Below, piece by piece: positions 51,293-63,363 of a stretch of 64,000 nt of DNA. Every line of letters starts with the position of its first letter. The stretch's first letter is position 1. The notes under the pieces were generated by a model. That model made no database searches, was not told where the DNA came from, and worked only from the letters and a program-made list of their open reading frames with translations. The translations under genes were made by a program, and so were the position numbers. The stretch is from NCBI RefSeq assembly GCF_014137945.1, contig NZ_JACGWX010000001.1, forward strand, positions 124,001 to 188,000, written 5' to 3'. The DNA is from Microcella alkalica. Its GTDB lineage: Bacteria > Actinomycetota > Actinomycetes > Actinomycetales > Microbacteriaceae.

Positions 51293-53432
51293 CCCCGTGG
51301 TCCGAGTACTCGGGGCCGTCCGCCGACACGACCCCCGGCCCACCGCTGCCCGGCCCCGCGACGGGCCCGCCGTGCGCCCGGAACAGCAGCATCGACGCCG
51401 GTTCGACGCACAGCCGCTCGCCCGGAACATGCGACGGCTGGAGCCCGGAGATGTCGTCGTGCGAGCTGTCCCACAGCAGCGTGTACCCGGTGACGCCGAC
51501 GTGCGAGGGCAGCGTGACCTCGACCGATTCCTCGAGCCCGTGCACGATGAGCAGCACGCGGTTGAACGCCTCGAACTCGGGGGTCGAGGCGGCGAGGTAC
51601 TGCAGGGTGCGCTCCTGCGGAGAGTCCCAGTCGAGCATCGTCATCGACCGGCCCTCCTTGTTGTACCAGTCCATCTGGGTGGCGCTCGGCACGGTCTCGC
51701 CCCACTTGCCGTACCGCACGGGTCGCAGCGCGGGGTTCTCCCGCCGCAGCGCGAGCAGTCGCGCCGTCACGCGCTGCAGGTCCTCCTGCCACCCGGCGCG
51801 ATCCCACGAGTGCCAGGTGAGCTCGCTGTCGTGACAGTAGGCGTTGTTGTTGCCGCGCTGGCTGCGGCCCCATTCGTCTCCCGCGGTGATCATGGGGATG
51901 CCCGCGCTGAGCAGCAGGGTCCCCATGAGGTTCCGCATGGCCTTGCGCCGGTCGGCGATCACGCGCTGATCGTCGGTGGGGCCTTCGATGCCGAAGCTGT
52001 ACGACCGGTTGCTGTCGGTGCCGTCGCGGTTGCCCTCACCGTTGCCGAGGTTGTGCTTGCGGTCGTAGGCGGTCAGGTCAGCGAGGGTGAATCCGTCGTG
52101 GGCGGTGATGAAGTTGACGCTCGCGAGGGGCCCGCGCTCGGCGGCGAACACGTGGGCGGAGCCGGTCATGCGTCGGGCGAGCGAGCCGATTCCTTCGGGC
52201 GCGGAGCCGGCGTGACGGGCGGCCGCGGCATCCGTCAGCCAGAAGTTGCGGGCGCGGTCGCGGAATCCGTCGTTCCACTCCGAGTACCCGGCGGGGAAGT
52301 TGCCGACCTGCCAGCCGCCGAGCCCGACATCCCACGGCTCGGCGATCATCTTGACGCCCTGCAGCGTCGGGTCGTCGAGGATCGCTCTCAGCAGAGGGTG
52401 GTCGGGGTCGTAGTGGGCGCGCCGGTCGCGGCCGAGGGTGGCCATGAGGTCGAAGCGGAACCCGTCGACCTGCACCTCGTCGGCCCAGTACCGCAGCGAG
52501 TCGAGGACGAGCCGCTGCGCGGCGGGGAGGGAGAAGTCGACGGTGTTGCCGCACCCGGTCGTGTCGATGTACGCGCCGTCGGGGGTGTGCCGGTAGTAGG
52601 AGGCGTTGTCGATGCCGCGGAGGCTCGAGGTGGGGCCATCGAGTCCCTCCTCGGAGGTGTGGTTGTAGACGACGTCGAGGACGACTTCGAGCCCGGCCTC
52701 GTGCAGCAGGCGCACCATGCCCTTGAACTCGCGGAGGACGGCTCCGGTGCCGCCGAACTGCGCCTGTCGGGTGGCGTACGCGGCGTGCGGGGTGAAGAAG
52801 TTGAGGGTGTTGTAGCCCCAGTAGTTGGTGAGGCCCTGCTTGATGAGGCGCTGCTCGCTGATGCTCTGGTGCACGGGCAGCAGCTGCACGGTCGTGACGC
52901 CGAGGTCTTTCAGGTACGCGATCGTCGTGGGATGGGCGAGGCCGGCGTAGGTGCCGCGCAGCTCCTCGGGCATGGCCGGGTTGAGCTTCGTGAGTCCTCT
53001 GACGTGCGTCTCGTAGAGCACCGTGTGGTCGAGGGGGATGCCCGGCTTGACCACTCCGCCCCAGTCGAAGTCGTCGTCCTGCACGTACGAGCGCCACTCA
53101 CCGCTCGTCGTGCGGGCGAGGCCGCGCGCGTACGGGTCGATGAGGTGCCGGTGCGGGCCGAAGTCGTGGATCGGCCCGTCCGGCCCGTCGACGCGGATCG
53201 AGTAACGCGCGCCGACCCGCAGGTCGGGGTGCTCGGCGCTCCAGACGTGGTGGCGGTTGGGCCGCATCTCGACGGTCTGGGCGACCCAGTTGGCGTCGTC
53301 GGGGTCGAAGAGGCAGAGCTCCATGCGGGTGGCGTGTCGGCTGTAGACCCGCAGTCGGCCGCCGTGGGCCGTGGGGGTCACGCCGAGGTGGCCCAGGTGG
53401 CCGTGGGGGCCCGGGGCGTCGGCGCGAATCAT
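51285..53432 (-). CDS. glgX: Glycogen debranching enzyme
   Basis: A 715-residue GH13 isoamylase-type enzyme cutting alpha-1,6 branches in glycogen. An N-terminal CBM48 (SRHATRMELCLFDPDDANWVAQTVEM) is followed by the barrel with DGFRFDLMATLGR (nucleophile Asp), KMIAEPWDVG (acid/base Glu) and NFITAHDGFTLADL (His-Asp), then AGDEWGRSQRGNNNAYC. TAGCCT (53444-53439) lies 6 nt before the ATG: leaderless. It is divergent from a cysteine desulfurase gene. All catalytic residues appear present. Confidence 0.95.
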   Translation of the reverse strand: MIRADAPGPHGHLGHLGVTPTAHGGRLRVYSRHATRMELCLFDPDDANWVAQTVEMRPNRHHVWSAEHPDLRVGARYSIRVDGPDGPIHDFGPHRHLIDPYARGLARTTSGEWRSYVQDDDFDWGGVVKPGIPLDHTVLYETHVRGLTKLNPAMPEELRGTYAGLAHPTTIAYLKDLGVTTVQLLPVHQSISEQRLIKQGLTNYWGYNTLNFFTPHAAYATRQAQFGGTGAVLREFKGMVRLLHEAGLEVVLDVVYNHTSEEGLDGPTSSLRGIDNASYYRHTPDGAYIDTTGCGNTVDFSLPAAQRLVLDSLRYWADEVQVDGFRFDLMATLGRDRRAHYDPDHPLLRAILDDPTLQGVKMIAEPWDVGLGGWQVGNFPAGYSEWNDGFRDRARNFWLTDAAAARHAGSAPEGIGSLARRMTGSAHVFAAERGPLASVNFITAHDGFTLADLTAYDRKHNLGNGEGNRDGTDSNRSYSFGIEGPTDDQRVIADRRKAMRNLMGTLLLSAGIPMITAGDEWGRSQRGNNNAYCHDSELTWHSWDRAGWQEDLQRVTARLLALRRENPALRPVRYGKWGETVPSATQMDWYNKEGRSMTMLDWDSPQERTLQYLAASTPEFEAFNRVLLIVHGLEESVEVTLPSHVGVTGYTLLWDSSHDDISGLQPSHVPGERLCVEPASMLLFRAHGGPVAGPGSGGPGVVSADGPEYSDHGDG

Positions 53433-53543
53433 GGACTTAGGCTAGGCGACAGCAGCCCGCGCACCCTGCCCGCACGCCGTGCGACGGGTGCGGGCGACGC
53501 GCCGTCGCCGCCGTCGCCGTCGTCGCAGCAGAGAGGGGATGCC

Positions 53544-54839
53544 GTGGTCGTCTATCTCGATCACGCCGCCGGTTCTCCGATGCCGGCCTCCATCCGCGGC
53601 GCTTACCTGTCGGCGCTCGAGCACGTCGGCAACCCGTCGTCGATCCACTCGGCGGGGCAGGCCGCGCGCGGCATGCTCGAGGATGCCCGCGAGCGCCTCG
53701 CCGCGACCCTCGGCGTCGACGCGGTCGAGGTGGTGCTCACGGGCGGCGGCACCGAGGCCGTGAACCTCGGGGTGAAGGGGCTGTTCTGGCAGCGGCAGGG
53801 CGGGGCGCTGACCGGCCTCGCCGCGTCACCCGCCGCTGGCGCCGCGCCCGACCGCGACGCCCGCCCACGCCCGCGCATCCTCGTCCCGCGCGCCGAGCAC
53901 CACGCGACGCTCGACGCCGTCGAGTGGCTCGCCGCCCACGAGGGCGCCGAGCTGCGCTGGCTCGAGGTCGACGAGGTCGGCGCGCTGCGGCTCGACGACC
54001 TCGAAGCGGCACTGGGGGAGGCCGACAACGTCGCCCTCCTCACGATGCTCGCCGCCAACAACGAGGTCGGAACCCTCCAGCCCGTCGCGGAGGCCGCGGC
54101 GCTCGCCGCCGTCCACGGCATTCCCGTGCACGTCGACGCGATCGCCGCCTACGGGCAGATCCCGCTCGAACCGCTGCCACCGGGGGTGTCGGCCGTGTCG
54201 CTCTCGGCCCACAAGATCGGCGGACCCGTCGGCGTCGGGGCTCTCGTGCTGCGCCGCGGCGCCGACGTCGTTCCGCTGCTGCACGGCGGCTCGCAGCAGC
54301 GCGGCCGCTCCGGAACGATGGATGCCGCGGGAGCGGCCGTCTTCGCCGCAGCCTCCGATGAGGCCCACGCCGCGATCGCGGAGCGCGCCGCCCGCAAGGC
54401 GCAGCTGCGCGACCGCCTGGCGGCGGGCATCCTGGCTGCTCTGCCGCAGGTCGGGCTGCGCGGCGCCGCGGGCCGCGCAGCCGCTGCGCGCGCGGCCGGC
54501 CGCGATGCCGAGGCCGCGCCGTGGGCCGCGCGCGCCCTGCCCGGAACGCTGCACCTGACCGTGCCGGGGGCCGAGGGCGACTCACTGCTGATGCTGCTCG
54601 ACCTCGCGGGATTCGCGGTCTCCACGGGCTCGGCGTGCCAGGCCGGGGTGCCGGAGCCGAGCCACGTGCTGCTCGCGATGGGCCTCGACGAGCAGACCGC
54701 GCGCGGTGCGCTGCGCGTGTCGCTCGGGCCCGAGACGACCGAGGTGGAGGTCGATGCTCTGCTCGCGGCCCTCCCGGCGGCGGTCGAGCGCGCCACGTCG
54801 GCGGGTCTTGCGGCGCGCATGCCGACCCTCGGGCGCTAG
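53544..54839 (+). CDS. Cysteine desulfurase (NifS/IscS family)
   Basis: A 431-residue PLP enzyme taking sulfur from cysteine. It starts VVVYLDHAAGSPMPASIRGAYLSALEHVGNPSSIHSAGQAAR. The histidine region is VPRAEHHATLDAVEW, the PLP lysine Lys224 lies in SLSAHKIGGPVGVG, and the persulfide Cys365 in VSTGSACQAGVPEPSHVL. An Ala/Arg-rich insert (GRAAAARAAGRDAEAAP) precedes the last domain. The GTG has GAGAGGGG 5 nt upstream. The next gene is mnmA, so it likely supplies persulfide for tRNA 2-thiolation, the usual arrangement in actinobacteria. Confidence 0.94.
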   Translation: MVVYLDHAAGSPMPASIRGAYLSALEHVGNPSSIHSAGQAARGMLEDARERLAATLGVDAVEVVLTGGGTEAVNLGVKGLFWQRQGGALTGLAASPAAGAAPDRDARPRPRILVPRAEHHATLDAVEWLAAHEGAELRWLEVDEVGALRLDDLEAALGEADNVALLTMLAANNEVGTLQPVAEAAALAAVHGIPVHVDAIAAYGQIPLEPLPPGVSAVSLSAHKIGGPVGVGALVLRRGADVVPLLHGGSQQRGRSGTMDAAGAAVFAAASDEAHAAIAERAARKAQLRDRLAAGILAALPQVGLRGAAGRAAAARAAGRDAEAAPWAARALPGTLHLTVPGAEGDSLLMLLDLAGFAVSTGSACQAGVPEPSHVLLAMGLDEQTARGALRVSLGPETTEVEVDALLAALPAAVERATSAGLAARMPTLGR

Positions 54840-54896
54840 TCACGCGGCGGCGCCCGCACCGCCGATCTCCCGCTGCCCGGTTCTGCGTCGACACCA

Positions 54897-54983
54897 TTGC
54901 CAAATGCAGGCACCGGCCGCGGCGTCGCCCGGATTCGCGCGGGACGACCCTTTGTCTATGCGTCCACTGCCTGCATTTGGCAT
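54897..54983. repeat. Bipartite inverted-end element, copy 3 (87 bp)
   Basis: Left end TTGCCAAATGCAGGCACC (54897-54914), right end ACTGCCTGCATTTGGCAT (54966-54983), in the 190-bp gap between the desulfurase gene and mnmA. Ends match copies 1 and 2, interior does not. Confidence 0.78.
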
Positions 54984-55032
54984 CGACCCTGCGCGACCAG
55001 TCAGCCCCGACGACCGCGCGTACCCTTGACGG

Positions 55033-56229
55033 GTGCGAGTTCTGGCAGCGATGAGCGGTGGCGTCGACAGCGCCGTCGCCGCGGCGCGCGCGGTCGACGC
55101 GGGCCACGACGTCGTCGGCGTGCACCTCGCGCTGAGCCGCATGCCCGGCACGCTGCGCACTGGCAGCCGCGGCTGCTGCACGATCGAGGACAGCCTCGAT
55201 GCCCGTCGCGCGGCTGATCTGCTGGGCATCCCGTTCTACGTGTGGGATTTCTCCGAGCGCTTCCGCGCCGACGTCGTCGACGACTTCATCGCCGAGTACG
55301 CCGCCGGCCGCACCCCGAACCCGTGCATGCGCTGCAACGAGCGCATCAAGTTCGCCGCCGTGCTCGAGAAGGCCCTCGCCCTCGGCTTCGACGCCGTGGC
55401 GACGGGCCACTACGCGCACATCGTCACCGACGAGCAGGGCAATCGCGAGCTCCACCGCGCGAGTGACGAGGCCAAGGACCAGTCGTACGTCCTCGGCGTC
55501 CTCACGACCGAGCAGCTCGCGCACGCGATGTTCCCGCTCGGCACGACCCCGTCGAAGGCGGTCGTGCGCGCCGAGGCGGCCGCGCGCGGGCTCACGGTCG
55601 CCCAGAAGCCCGACAGCCACGACATCTGCTTCATCCCCGACGGCGACACGCGCGGCTGGCTCGCCGGCCGCATCGAGCCGCAGCACGGCAGCATCGTCGA
55701 CCGCGCCGGCATCCCCGTCGGCGAGCACGACGGAGCCACGAGCTTCACGGTCGGCCAGCGCCGCGGCCTCAACCTCGGAGTCCCCGCCCCCGACGGACGC
55801 CCGCGCTTCGTCCTCGAGGTGCGCCCGCGCACGAACGAGGTCGTCGTCGGGCCGAAGGAAGCCCTCGCGATCCGCGAGCTCGCCGGCGCCCGCGTCTCGT
55901 GGGCGGGCCTCGACCCGGTCGCGAGCGGGCTCACCCGCGTGACCGCTGAGGGGGATGCCTGGGCCCCGTTCCCGTGCGAGGTGCAGGTGCGCGCGCACGC
56001 CGACCCGGTCGCGGCGACGGCCCGGCTGGCGCCGAGCGCCCCGCCCGCCCCCGGGGCCGCCCCGGGCGCCGCCGGAGCAGCGGGCGCCGCCGAGCTCGTC
56101 GTCGAGGTCGACGAGCCCCTGTTCGGGGTGGCTCCCGGGCAGACCGCCGTGCTCTACTCGGGAACGCGCGTGCTGGGTCAGTGCACGATCGACCGCACCG
56201 TGAGCGCCGTCCCGGCCACAGCATCCTGA
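55033..56229 (+). CDS. mnmA: tRNA-specific 2-thiouridylase
   Basis: A 398-residue PP-loop enzyme that thiolates U34 of Lys, Glu and Gln tRNAs. The ATP motif is [16 protein letters not shown]; the catalytic cysteines are Cys98 in [13 protein letters not shown] and Cys199 in [17 protein letters not shown] and [16 protein letters not shown] are also typical. A Pro/Ala/Gly low-complexity insert ([18 protein letters not shown]) sits in the C-terminal beta-barrel. GTG start 6 nt after TACCCT (55021-55026): leaderless. The upstream cysteine desulfurase is the likely sulfur donor. Confidence 0.96.
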   Translation: MRVLAAMSGGVDSAVAAARAVDAGHDVVGVHLALSRMPGTLRTGSRGCCTIEDSLDARRAADLLGIPFYVWDFSERFRADVVDDFIAEYAAGRTPNPCMRCNERIKFAAVLEKALALGFDAVATGHYAHIVTDEQGNRELHRASDEAKDQSYVLGVLTTEQLAHAMFPLGTTPSKAVVRAEAAARGLTVAQKPDSHDICFIPDGDTRGWLAGRIEPQHGSIVDRAGIPVGEHDGATSFTVGQRRGLNLGVPAPDGRPRFVLEVRPRTNEVVVGPKEALAIRELAGARVSWAGLDPVASGLTRVTAEGDAWAPFPCEVQVRAHADPVAATARLAPSAPPAPGAAPGAAGAAGAAELVVEVDEPLFGVAPGQTAVLYSGTRVLGQCTIDRTVSAVPATAS

Positions 56230-56269
56230 CCGGACCTGTCCGGACCGGACCGGACCTGTCCGGAGCGGA
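56230..56269. repeat. Two tandem 20-bp palindromic units after mnmA
   Basis: CCGGACCTGTCCGGACCGGA (56230-56249) is followed by CCGGACCTGTCCGGAGCGGA (56250-56269), one mismatch. Each contains the inverted repeat TCCGGA/TCCGGA, so a two-hairpin terminator for mnmA or a protein site are possible. Confidence 0.75.
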
Positions 56270-56331
56270 CCGCGCCCGAGCCCCGCGCCGCAACCCCCGG
56301 TCGCCCGTCAGTGGTCGCTCCTAGACTCTGA

Positions 56332-58635
<2,304 letters not shown>

Positions 58636-58748
58636 GCGCGCGGCGTCGTAGAACGTTCTGTTTCGGCACCAACTCCGACCCTCGCGAACCCCTTTGACCA
58701 CTCCAGTCACACGGGCAACAACCCTGGATTTCCGCGGATTCTCGGCCC

Positions 58749-58774
58749 GCGTGTCCTCCTTTTTGTGGACACGC
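58749..58774. terminator. Hairpin downstream of ligA
   Basis: GCGTGTCC (58749-58756) pairs with GGACACGC (58767-58774) around TCCTTTTTGT. It lies in the 279-bp gap 58636-58914. The rest of that gap holds TAGCAT (58843-58848, possible -10) and a second hairpin, CCCCGGTTCGGGG within TCAGT/ACTGA arms (58859-58893), in the leader of the next gene. No small gene was seen. Confidence 0.6.
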
Positions 58775-58914
58775 ATACGGCACAGGTGGTGAACATTGCG
58801 GACGAATCCCAATGAGACCCCCCGATCAGAGGGCATTTCCCCTAGCATGAAAACGCGTCAGTCGACCCCGGTTCGGGGTTGTCCCCCACTGATGCCCTAG
58901 AGGGGAACCCGACC

Positions 58915-60333
58915 TTGCTGCTTGAGGCAACGGCAGTTCTGCTGGCCTCGTTGACCGTCGCGACGGTCACGGGGCCCGCCAGCATGCCCCGCTCGAGCGC
59001 CGTCCCGCACTCCGTCACGATCGAGGCGCCCAACTCGATGCGCGTCGTCGACACCGTGATCGGAGGCGTCGATCCCTCGTCCCCGCAGATCGTCGACGCC
59101 GCAGCTGTGAGCGTTCCCGCACTGCGCACGGCCCGCCCGCTCGCCGAGCTGGCCTCCCTCGGCGGCACGAGCCTCCTGCGCGAGCTCGCCGCGACCTCGC
59201 CCGCGACCGTCGCGACGCTCGCCGACCGCCACCCCGATACCGTTCGGCAACTGCTCTCGTCGCCGCCTGCACCGAGACTCGTCGAGAGCTGGTGGCGCAA
59301 CCTCGATTCGCGCGCGCAGCTCTCGCTCGCAGCATCCGCACCGGAGCTCGTCGGCAACCTCGACGGCGTTCCCTTCGCCACCCGTAACCACGCGAACCGC
59401 AGCGTGCTGCGCGACACCATCCGCGATCTGGAGCTGAGCCTCGTCGGCGAGACGAGCCGCGCGCTCGCGACGCAGAGCAACGAGCGCCTGCAGATGCTCT
59501 ACTCCGTCGCCGACGCGCTCGGCCCGTCGACCGCGAACCCGCAGCGCCAGCTCATCACCCTCGACACCGAGGGGGCGGGCAAGGCCGCGATCGTGCTCGG
59601 CGACCTGCAGACCGCCGACTACGTCAGCTACCTCGTCCCCGGGATGTTCATCAGCGTCGGCGGCAACATCGTCGAGTGGACGGACACCGCCGCCCGCCTC
59701 TACGACGAGCAGGTGGCCTGGCTCAACCTCCTCGCCGACGTCGGCGCCGAGCCCGAGACCCGGACCGTCGCGACCGTGGCGTGGATCGGCTACCAGACCC
59801 CGCACCTTCTCAACGTCGGCAGCCTCGACCTCGCCTACGAGGGCCGCGACGCGATCAGCGACGCCCTCATCGGACTCGAGACGCTGCGCCGCAACGACCA
59901 GCCGCACGTGAGCCTGCTCGCCCACTCGTACGGCTCCACCGCGGCGATGCTAGCCCTGACCGAGACCGAGGCCTCGGTCGACTCGCTCGCGATGATCGGC
60001 TCGCCCGGCTCGCCCGTCACGACGGCCGAGGAGCTGCACGTGCGCGGCGCGGTCTTCGTCGGCGAGGCGGCGTGGGATCCGATCTCGAACAGCTCCTTCT
60101 TCGGCGGCGACCCCGGATCGAGCGACTTCGGCGCGGCCGCGATGAGCGTGCGCGGCGGCATCGACGTCGTCACCAACCAGGTCCTCGTCGGCTCGACCGG
60201 CCACAACGAGTACTTCAGCCCCGGCACCGAGGCGATGCGCAACATGGCGCTCGTCGGCATCGACAAGGCCGAACTCGTCACCGACGGCACCGAGCGCGAC
60301 AGCGGTCGCACCCTCGCCCTCGCGCTCGACTGA
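58915..60333 (+). CDS. DUF1023-type alpha/beta hydrolase, probably exported
   Basis: A 472-residue protein. The N-terminus is hydrophobic (LLEATAVLLASLTVATVTGPASMP), like a signal or anchor. A helical region follows, then an alpha/beta hydrolase of the DUF1023 family with the nucleophile elbow VSLLAHSYGSTAAML and a C-terminal HNEYF histidine. The TTG at 58915 was chosen for the AGGGGAA 8 nt upstream. Substrate unknown; related actinobacterial proteins are secreted or cell-wall-linked. A structured leader with a stable hairpin precedes it. Confidence 0.85.
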   Translation: MLLEATAVLLASLTVATVTGPASMPRSSAVPHSVTIEAPNSMRVVDTVIGGVDPSSPQIVDAAAVSVPALRTARPLAELASLGGTSLLRELAATSPATVATLADRHPDTVRQLLSSPPAPRLVESWWRNLDSRAQLSLAASAPELVGNLDGVPFATRNHANRSVLRDTIRDLELSLVGETSRALATQSNERLQMLYSVADALGPSTANPQRQLITLDTEGAGKAAIVLGDLQTADYVSYLVPGMFISVGGNIVEWTDTAARLYDEQVAWLNLLADVGAEPETRTVATVAWIGYQTPHLLNVGSLDLAYEGRDAISDALIGLETLRRNDQPHVSLLAHSYGSTAAMLALTETEASVDSLAMIGSPGSPVTTAEELHVRGAVFVGEAAWDPISNSSFFGGDPGSSDFGAAAMSVRGGIDVVTNQVLVGSTGHNEYFSPGTEAMRNMALVGIDKAELVTDGTERDSGRTLALALD

Positions 60334-60464
60334 GCCACGACCACCGCCGTCAGCGGCGCCTCGACCGCCGCCGACCGCCGACGCGCAGAACGATCCGTGC
60401 ACGCTCCGCACGGCGGGCGCGTCCGAGCGCGGTGCTACTGTGCCCTGGCACCCCGCGCGAACGG

Positions 60465-60914
60465 ATGAGAATGCTGAGACCGTCGTTCCTCGGGCCCGTG
60501 GCGGCGATGATGCTCCTGGGCCTCAGCGGGTGCGCCCTCGAGAGCGCGAGCGAGGTCTCCGACACCGAGGCCCGCGACCGCTTCATCGCGGTCATCGACG
60601 ACACGCAGCGCACGGTCGGCGGCGACTGGCAGGTCGACGACGACCCCACCTCGCGCGAGTGCACCATTCCGCTGTGGGTGAGCGGCCATCGCTACCCGGC
60701 CCTCCGCATCGGCGAGGCCCCGGCCTCGGTCGAGCGCACCGCCGACGCCGTCGAGCAGGCGTGGCGCGACGACGGGATGTCCGTGGAGCGCCAGCTCGTC
60801 GGCGACGTCGTCGAGGTCTCCGCGACGAGCGAGTTCGGCGAACTGTTCATCCTCCGGGTCAGCGAGAGCGCCGCGACGCTCCAGGGCGAGAGCGAGTGCC
60901 GCCCGGCGGCCTGA
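60465..60914 (+). CDS. Predicted lipoprotein of unknown function
   Basis: A 149-residue lipoprotein: MRMLRPSFLGPVAAMMLLGLSGCALE with lipobox LSGC and lipid cysteine near residue 23. The mature domain alternates charged and hydrophobic residues (DTQRTVGGDWQVDDDP and ILRVSESAATLQGESEC) and has two further cysteines. No family recognised. An ATG two codons later is a possible alternative start. It is convergent with a META-domain lipoprotein gene. Confidence 0.78.
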   Translation: MRMLRPSFLGPVAAMMLLGLSGCALESASEVSDTEARDRFIAVIDDTQRTVGGDWQVDDDPTSRECTIPLWVSGHRYPALRIGEAPASVERTADAVEQAWRDDGMSVERQLVGDVVEVSATSEFGELFILRVSESAATLQGESECRPAA

Positions 60915-60962
60915 GCCCCCGGCCGCCCGTCCGCGACGCAGCCCGCCCGCCCCGCAGCCCGC

Positions 60963-61394
60963 TCAGTCGGCCGCGAACACGAGCTCGACGCCCGGGCCGG
61001 TGAGCACGAGCTCGCCCGCGCTGCGCTCCGCCCGCTCGACTTCGCCGAGGGCGGCGTAGTAGCGGCCCTCGAGCTCCATCTGCTCCGGGTCGGCGCACGC
61101 CGCCTCGGTCGTCGCGAATGAGCCGAGCCCGAGGCCGCCCATCGACGGGTCGAGGGTGCCGCTGTAGCTGTTGCACGTGCTGCGGCCCGAGAAGTCGCGG
61201 CCCTCGACCTCGAGGGTGATGGGGCTCGCCGCGTCGATGAACGCGCCTCGAGCATCCGCCCCGCTCGTGAGCACCCACGCGCCCTGCAGGGGCTCCGCGG
61301 CGACGGTCGCGTCGGCGCAGCCGGTCAGGAGCGCCGCGAGCGCGAGCGGAGCGAGCAGCGCGAGGGCGCGCATCCGTCGTCTGATCGTGGTCAT
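60963..61394 (-). CDS. META (HslJ-like) domain lipoprotein
   Basis: A 143-residue lipoprotein with signal peptide RRRMRALALLAPLALAALLTGCAD and lipobox LTGC. The mature part is a META domain: LQGAWVLTSG, FSGRSTCNSYSGTLDP and TEAACADPEQMELEGRYYAAL, as in HslJ, a heat-inducible outer-layer protein linked to novobiocin tolerance in E. coli. Function in actinobacteria is not known. Two cysteines in the META core could form a disulfide. Confidence 0.87.
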   Translation of the reverse strand: MTTIRRRMRALALLAPLALAALLTGCADATVAAEPLQGAWVLTSGADARGAFIDAASPITLEVEGRDFSGRSTCNSYSGTLDPSMGGLGLGSFATTEAACADPEQMELEGRYYAALGEVERAERSAGELVLTGPGVELVFAAD

Positions 61395-61527
61395 CGTCGA
61401 CCGCCTCTCGGGAGGTTCCGCAGCGGATCAGGGTCGTGCTGCGCCCAGTATGGCCGCCCGCGGAACGCCCCGCGAGCCCTCACTAGACTGGGGGAATCCC
61501 CCCACTGACGGCCCTCGAGGGAGCTGC

Positions 61528-61827
61528 ATGTCTGAGATCACGCCCGAGCGCGTCGCCCATCTGGCGATGCTCGCGCGCATCGCCCTGACCGACGACGAGA
61601 TCGGGAAGCTCACGGGTGAGCTCGGCGCGATCGTCGACTCCGTGGCGAAGGTGCAGGAGGTCGCGACGCCCGAGGTCGCCGCGACGAGCCACCCGATCCC
61701 GCTCACGGGCGGCATGCGCCCCGACGTGCCCGGCCAGACGCTCACCACCGAGCAGGCTCTCGCGGGCGCGCCCGACCACGACGGCAGCCGCTTCCGCGTC
61801 ACCGCGATCCTGGGGGAGGAGCAGTGA
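61528..61827 (+). CDS. gatC: Glutamyl-tRNA(Gln) amidotransferase subunit C
   Basis: A 99-residue Gat[26 protein letters not shown], then the family end [35 protein letters not shown]. It stabilises GatA in the GatCAB amidotransferase. GAGGGA precedes the ATG by about 7 nt. It overlaps gatA (GTGA), so expression is coupled. A TAGACT box lies about 40 nt upstream, which suggests a normal leader rather than a leaderless mRNA. Confidence 0.95.
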   Translation: MSEITPERVAHLAMLARIALTDDEIGKLTGELGAIVDSVAKVQEVATPEVAATSHPIPLTGGMRPDVPGQTLTTEQALAGAPDHDGSRFRVTAILGEEQ

Positions 61828-63344
61828 GCGACCACAGCGCCGATCAGATCATTCGCTCCACCGCCGCCGACCTCGCGCACCGCCTCAGCACGGGCGAGGT
61901 CTCGAGCGTCGAGGTCACGCAGGCCCACCTCGACCGCATCGCCGCCGTCGACGGCGACGTGCACGCCTTCCTCCACGTCTCCGAGAGCGCGCTCGAGACC
62001 GCCCGCCAGGTCGACGCCGACCGCGCCGCCGGTGTCGCGCTGCCCGAGCTCGCGGGCGTGCCGATCGCCATCAAGGACGTGCTCTGCACGCTCGACATGC
62101 CGTCGACGTCAGGGTCGAAGATCCTCGAGGGGTGGGTGCCGCCGTACGACGCGACCGTTGTCGCGCGCCTCCGCGCCGCCCGCATGGTGCCGCTCGGCAA
62201 GACCAACATGGACGAGTTCGCGATGGGCTCCTCCACCGAGCACTCGGCCTACGGCCCGACGAAGAACCCGTGGGATCTCGAGCGGATCCCCGGCGGCTCG
62301 GGCGGCGGCTCGGCCGCGGCCGTCGCCGCATTCGAGGCGCCCGTCGCGCTCGGCTCCGACACGGGCGGCTCGATCCGCCAGCCCGGCGCCGTCACCGGGA
62401 CGGTCGGCGTCAAGCCGACCTACGGCGGCGTGAGCCGCTACGGCGCGATCGCCCTTGCGAGCAGCCTCGACCAGGTGGGCCCCGTGTCGCGCACGGTGCT
62501 GGATGCTGCGCTCGTGCACGACGTCATCGGCGGGCACGACCCCCGTGACGCGACGAGCATCCCCGACCAGTGGCCCTCGATGGCGGCGGCCGCGCGGCGC
62601 GGGCTGACGGGCGACGTGCTGAAGGGCATCCGCGTCGGGGTCGTGACGGAGCTCGAGGGCGAGGGCTTCCAGTCCGGTGTGAAGCAGCGGTACCACGAGA
62701 CCCTCGACCTGCTGGCCGCGGCCGGCGCCGAGATCGTCGAGGTGAGCTGCCCGCACTTCGAGTACGCGGTCGCCGCCTACTACCTGATCCTTCCGGCGGA
62801 GGCGTCGAGCAACCTCGCGAAGTTCGACTCGGTGCGCTTCGGCATGCGCGCGGACGTCACCGGAACGGTCGAGGACGTCATGGCAGCGACCCGCGAGGCG
62901 GGCTTCGGGCCGGAGGTGAAGCGTCGCATCATCCTCGGCACCTATGCGCTGAGCGCCGGCTACTACGACGCCTACTACGGCAGCGCGCAGAAGGTGCGCA
63001 CGCTCATCCAGCAGGATTTCGACGCCGCGTTCGAGAAGGCGGACATCCTCGTCTCGCCCTCGGCGCCGACGACGGCGTTCAGGTTCGGCGAGAAGCTCGC
63101 CGACCCGCTCGCCATGTACCTCAACGACGTCACGACGATTCCCGCGAACCTCGCCGGGGTGCCCGGCATGGGCCTGCCGATGGGCCTCGCGCCCGAAGAC
63201 GGCCTGCCGACGGGTCTGCAGCTCATGGCGCCCGCGCGCCACGATGCGCGTCTCTACGAGGCCGGTGCAGCGATCGAGCGGTTGCTCGAGGTGCAGTGGG
63301 GCGGCCCGCTGTGGGCGATGGCCCCGGAGCTGCGGCAGGCGTAG
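61824..63344 (+). CDS. gatA: Glutamyl-tRNA(Gln) amidotransferase subunit A
   Basis: A 506-residue amidase-signature protein. The Ser-cisSer-Lys triad is visible: the lysine in [11 protein letters not shown] and the serine-rich [15 protein letters not shown] with [13 protein letters not shown]. It releases ammonia from glutamine to convert misacylated Glu-tRNA(Gln) (or Asp-tRNA(Asn)) with GatB, which is not in the window. Length and motifs are normal. A 22-bp tandem repeat follows its stop. Confidence 0.96.
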   Translation: MSDHSADQIIRSTAADLAHRLSTGEVSSVEVTQAHLDRIAAVDGDVHAFLHVSESALETARQVDADRAAGVALPELAGVPIAIKDVLCTLDMPSTSGSKILEGWVPPYDATVVARLRAARMVPLGKTNMDEFAMGSSTEHSAYGPTKNPWDLERIPGGSGGGSAAAVAAFEAPVALGSDTGGSIRQPGAVTGTVGVKPTYGGVSRYGAIALASSLDQVGPVSRTVLDAALVHDVIGGHDPRDATSIPDQWPSMAAAARRGLTGDVLKGIRVGVVTELEGEGFQSGVKQRYHETLDLLAAAGAEIVEVSCPHFEYAVAAYYLILPAEASSNLAKFDSVRFGMRADVTGTVEDVMAATREAGFGPEVKRRIILGTYALSAGYYDAYYGSAQKVRTLIQQDFDAAFEKADILVSPSAPTTAFRFGEKLADPLAMYLNDVTTIPANLAGVPGMGLPMGLAPEDGLPTGLQLMAPARHDARLYEAGAAIERLLEVQWGGPLWAMAPELRQA

Positions 63345-63363
63345 CGCGTTCGGCCCGCTTCGG

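Noticed and set aside
50742-54839. A continuous open frame of 1365 codons on the plus strand
   Set aside because: Only its last third (from 53544) is a gene, the cysteine desulfurase. The rest is antisense to glgX and ybaK, where GC-rich third positions keep the opposite frame open.
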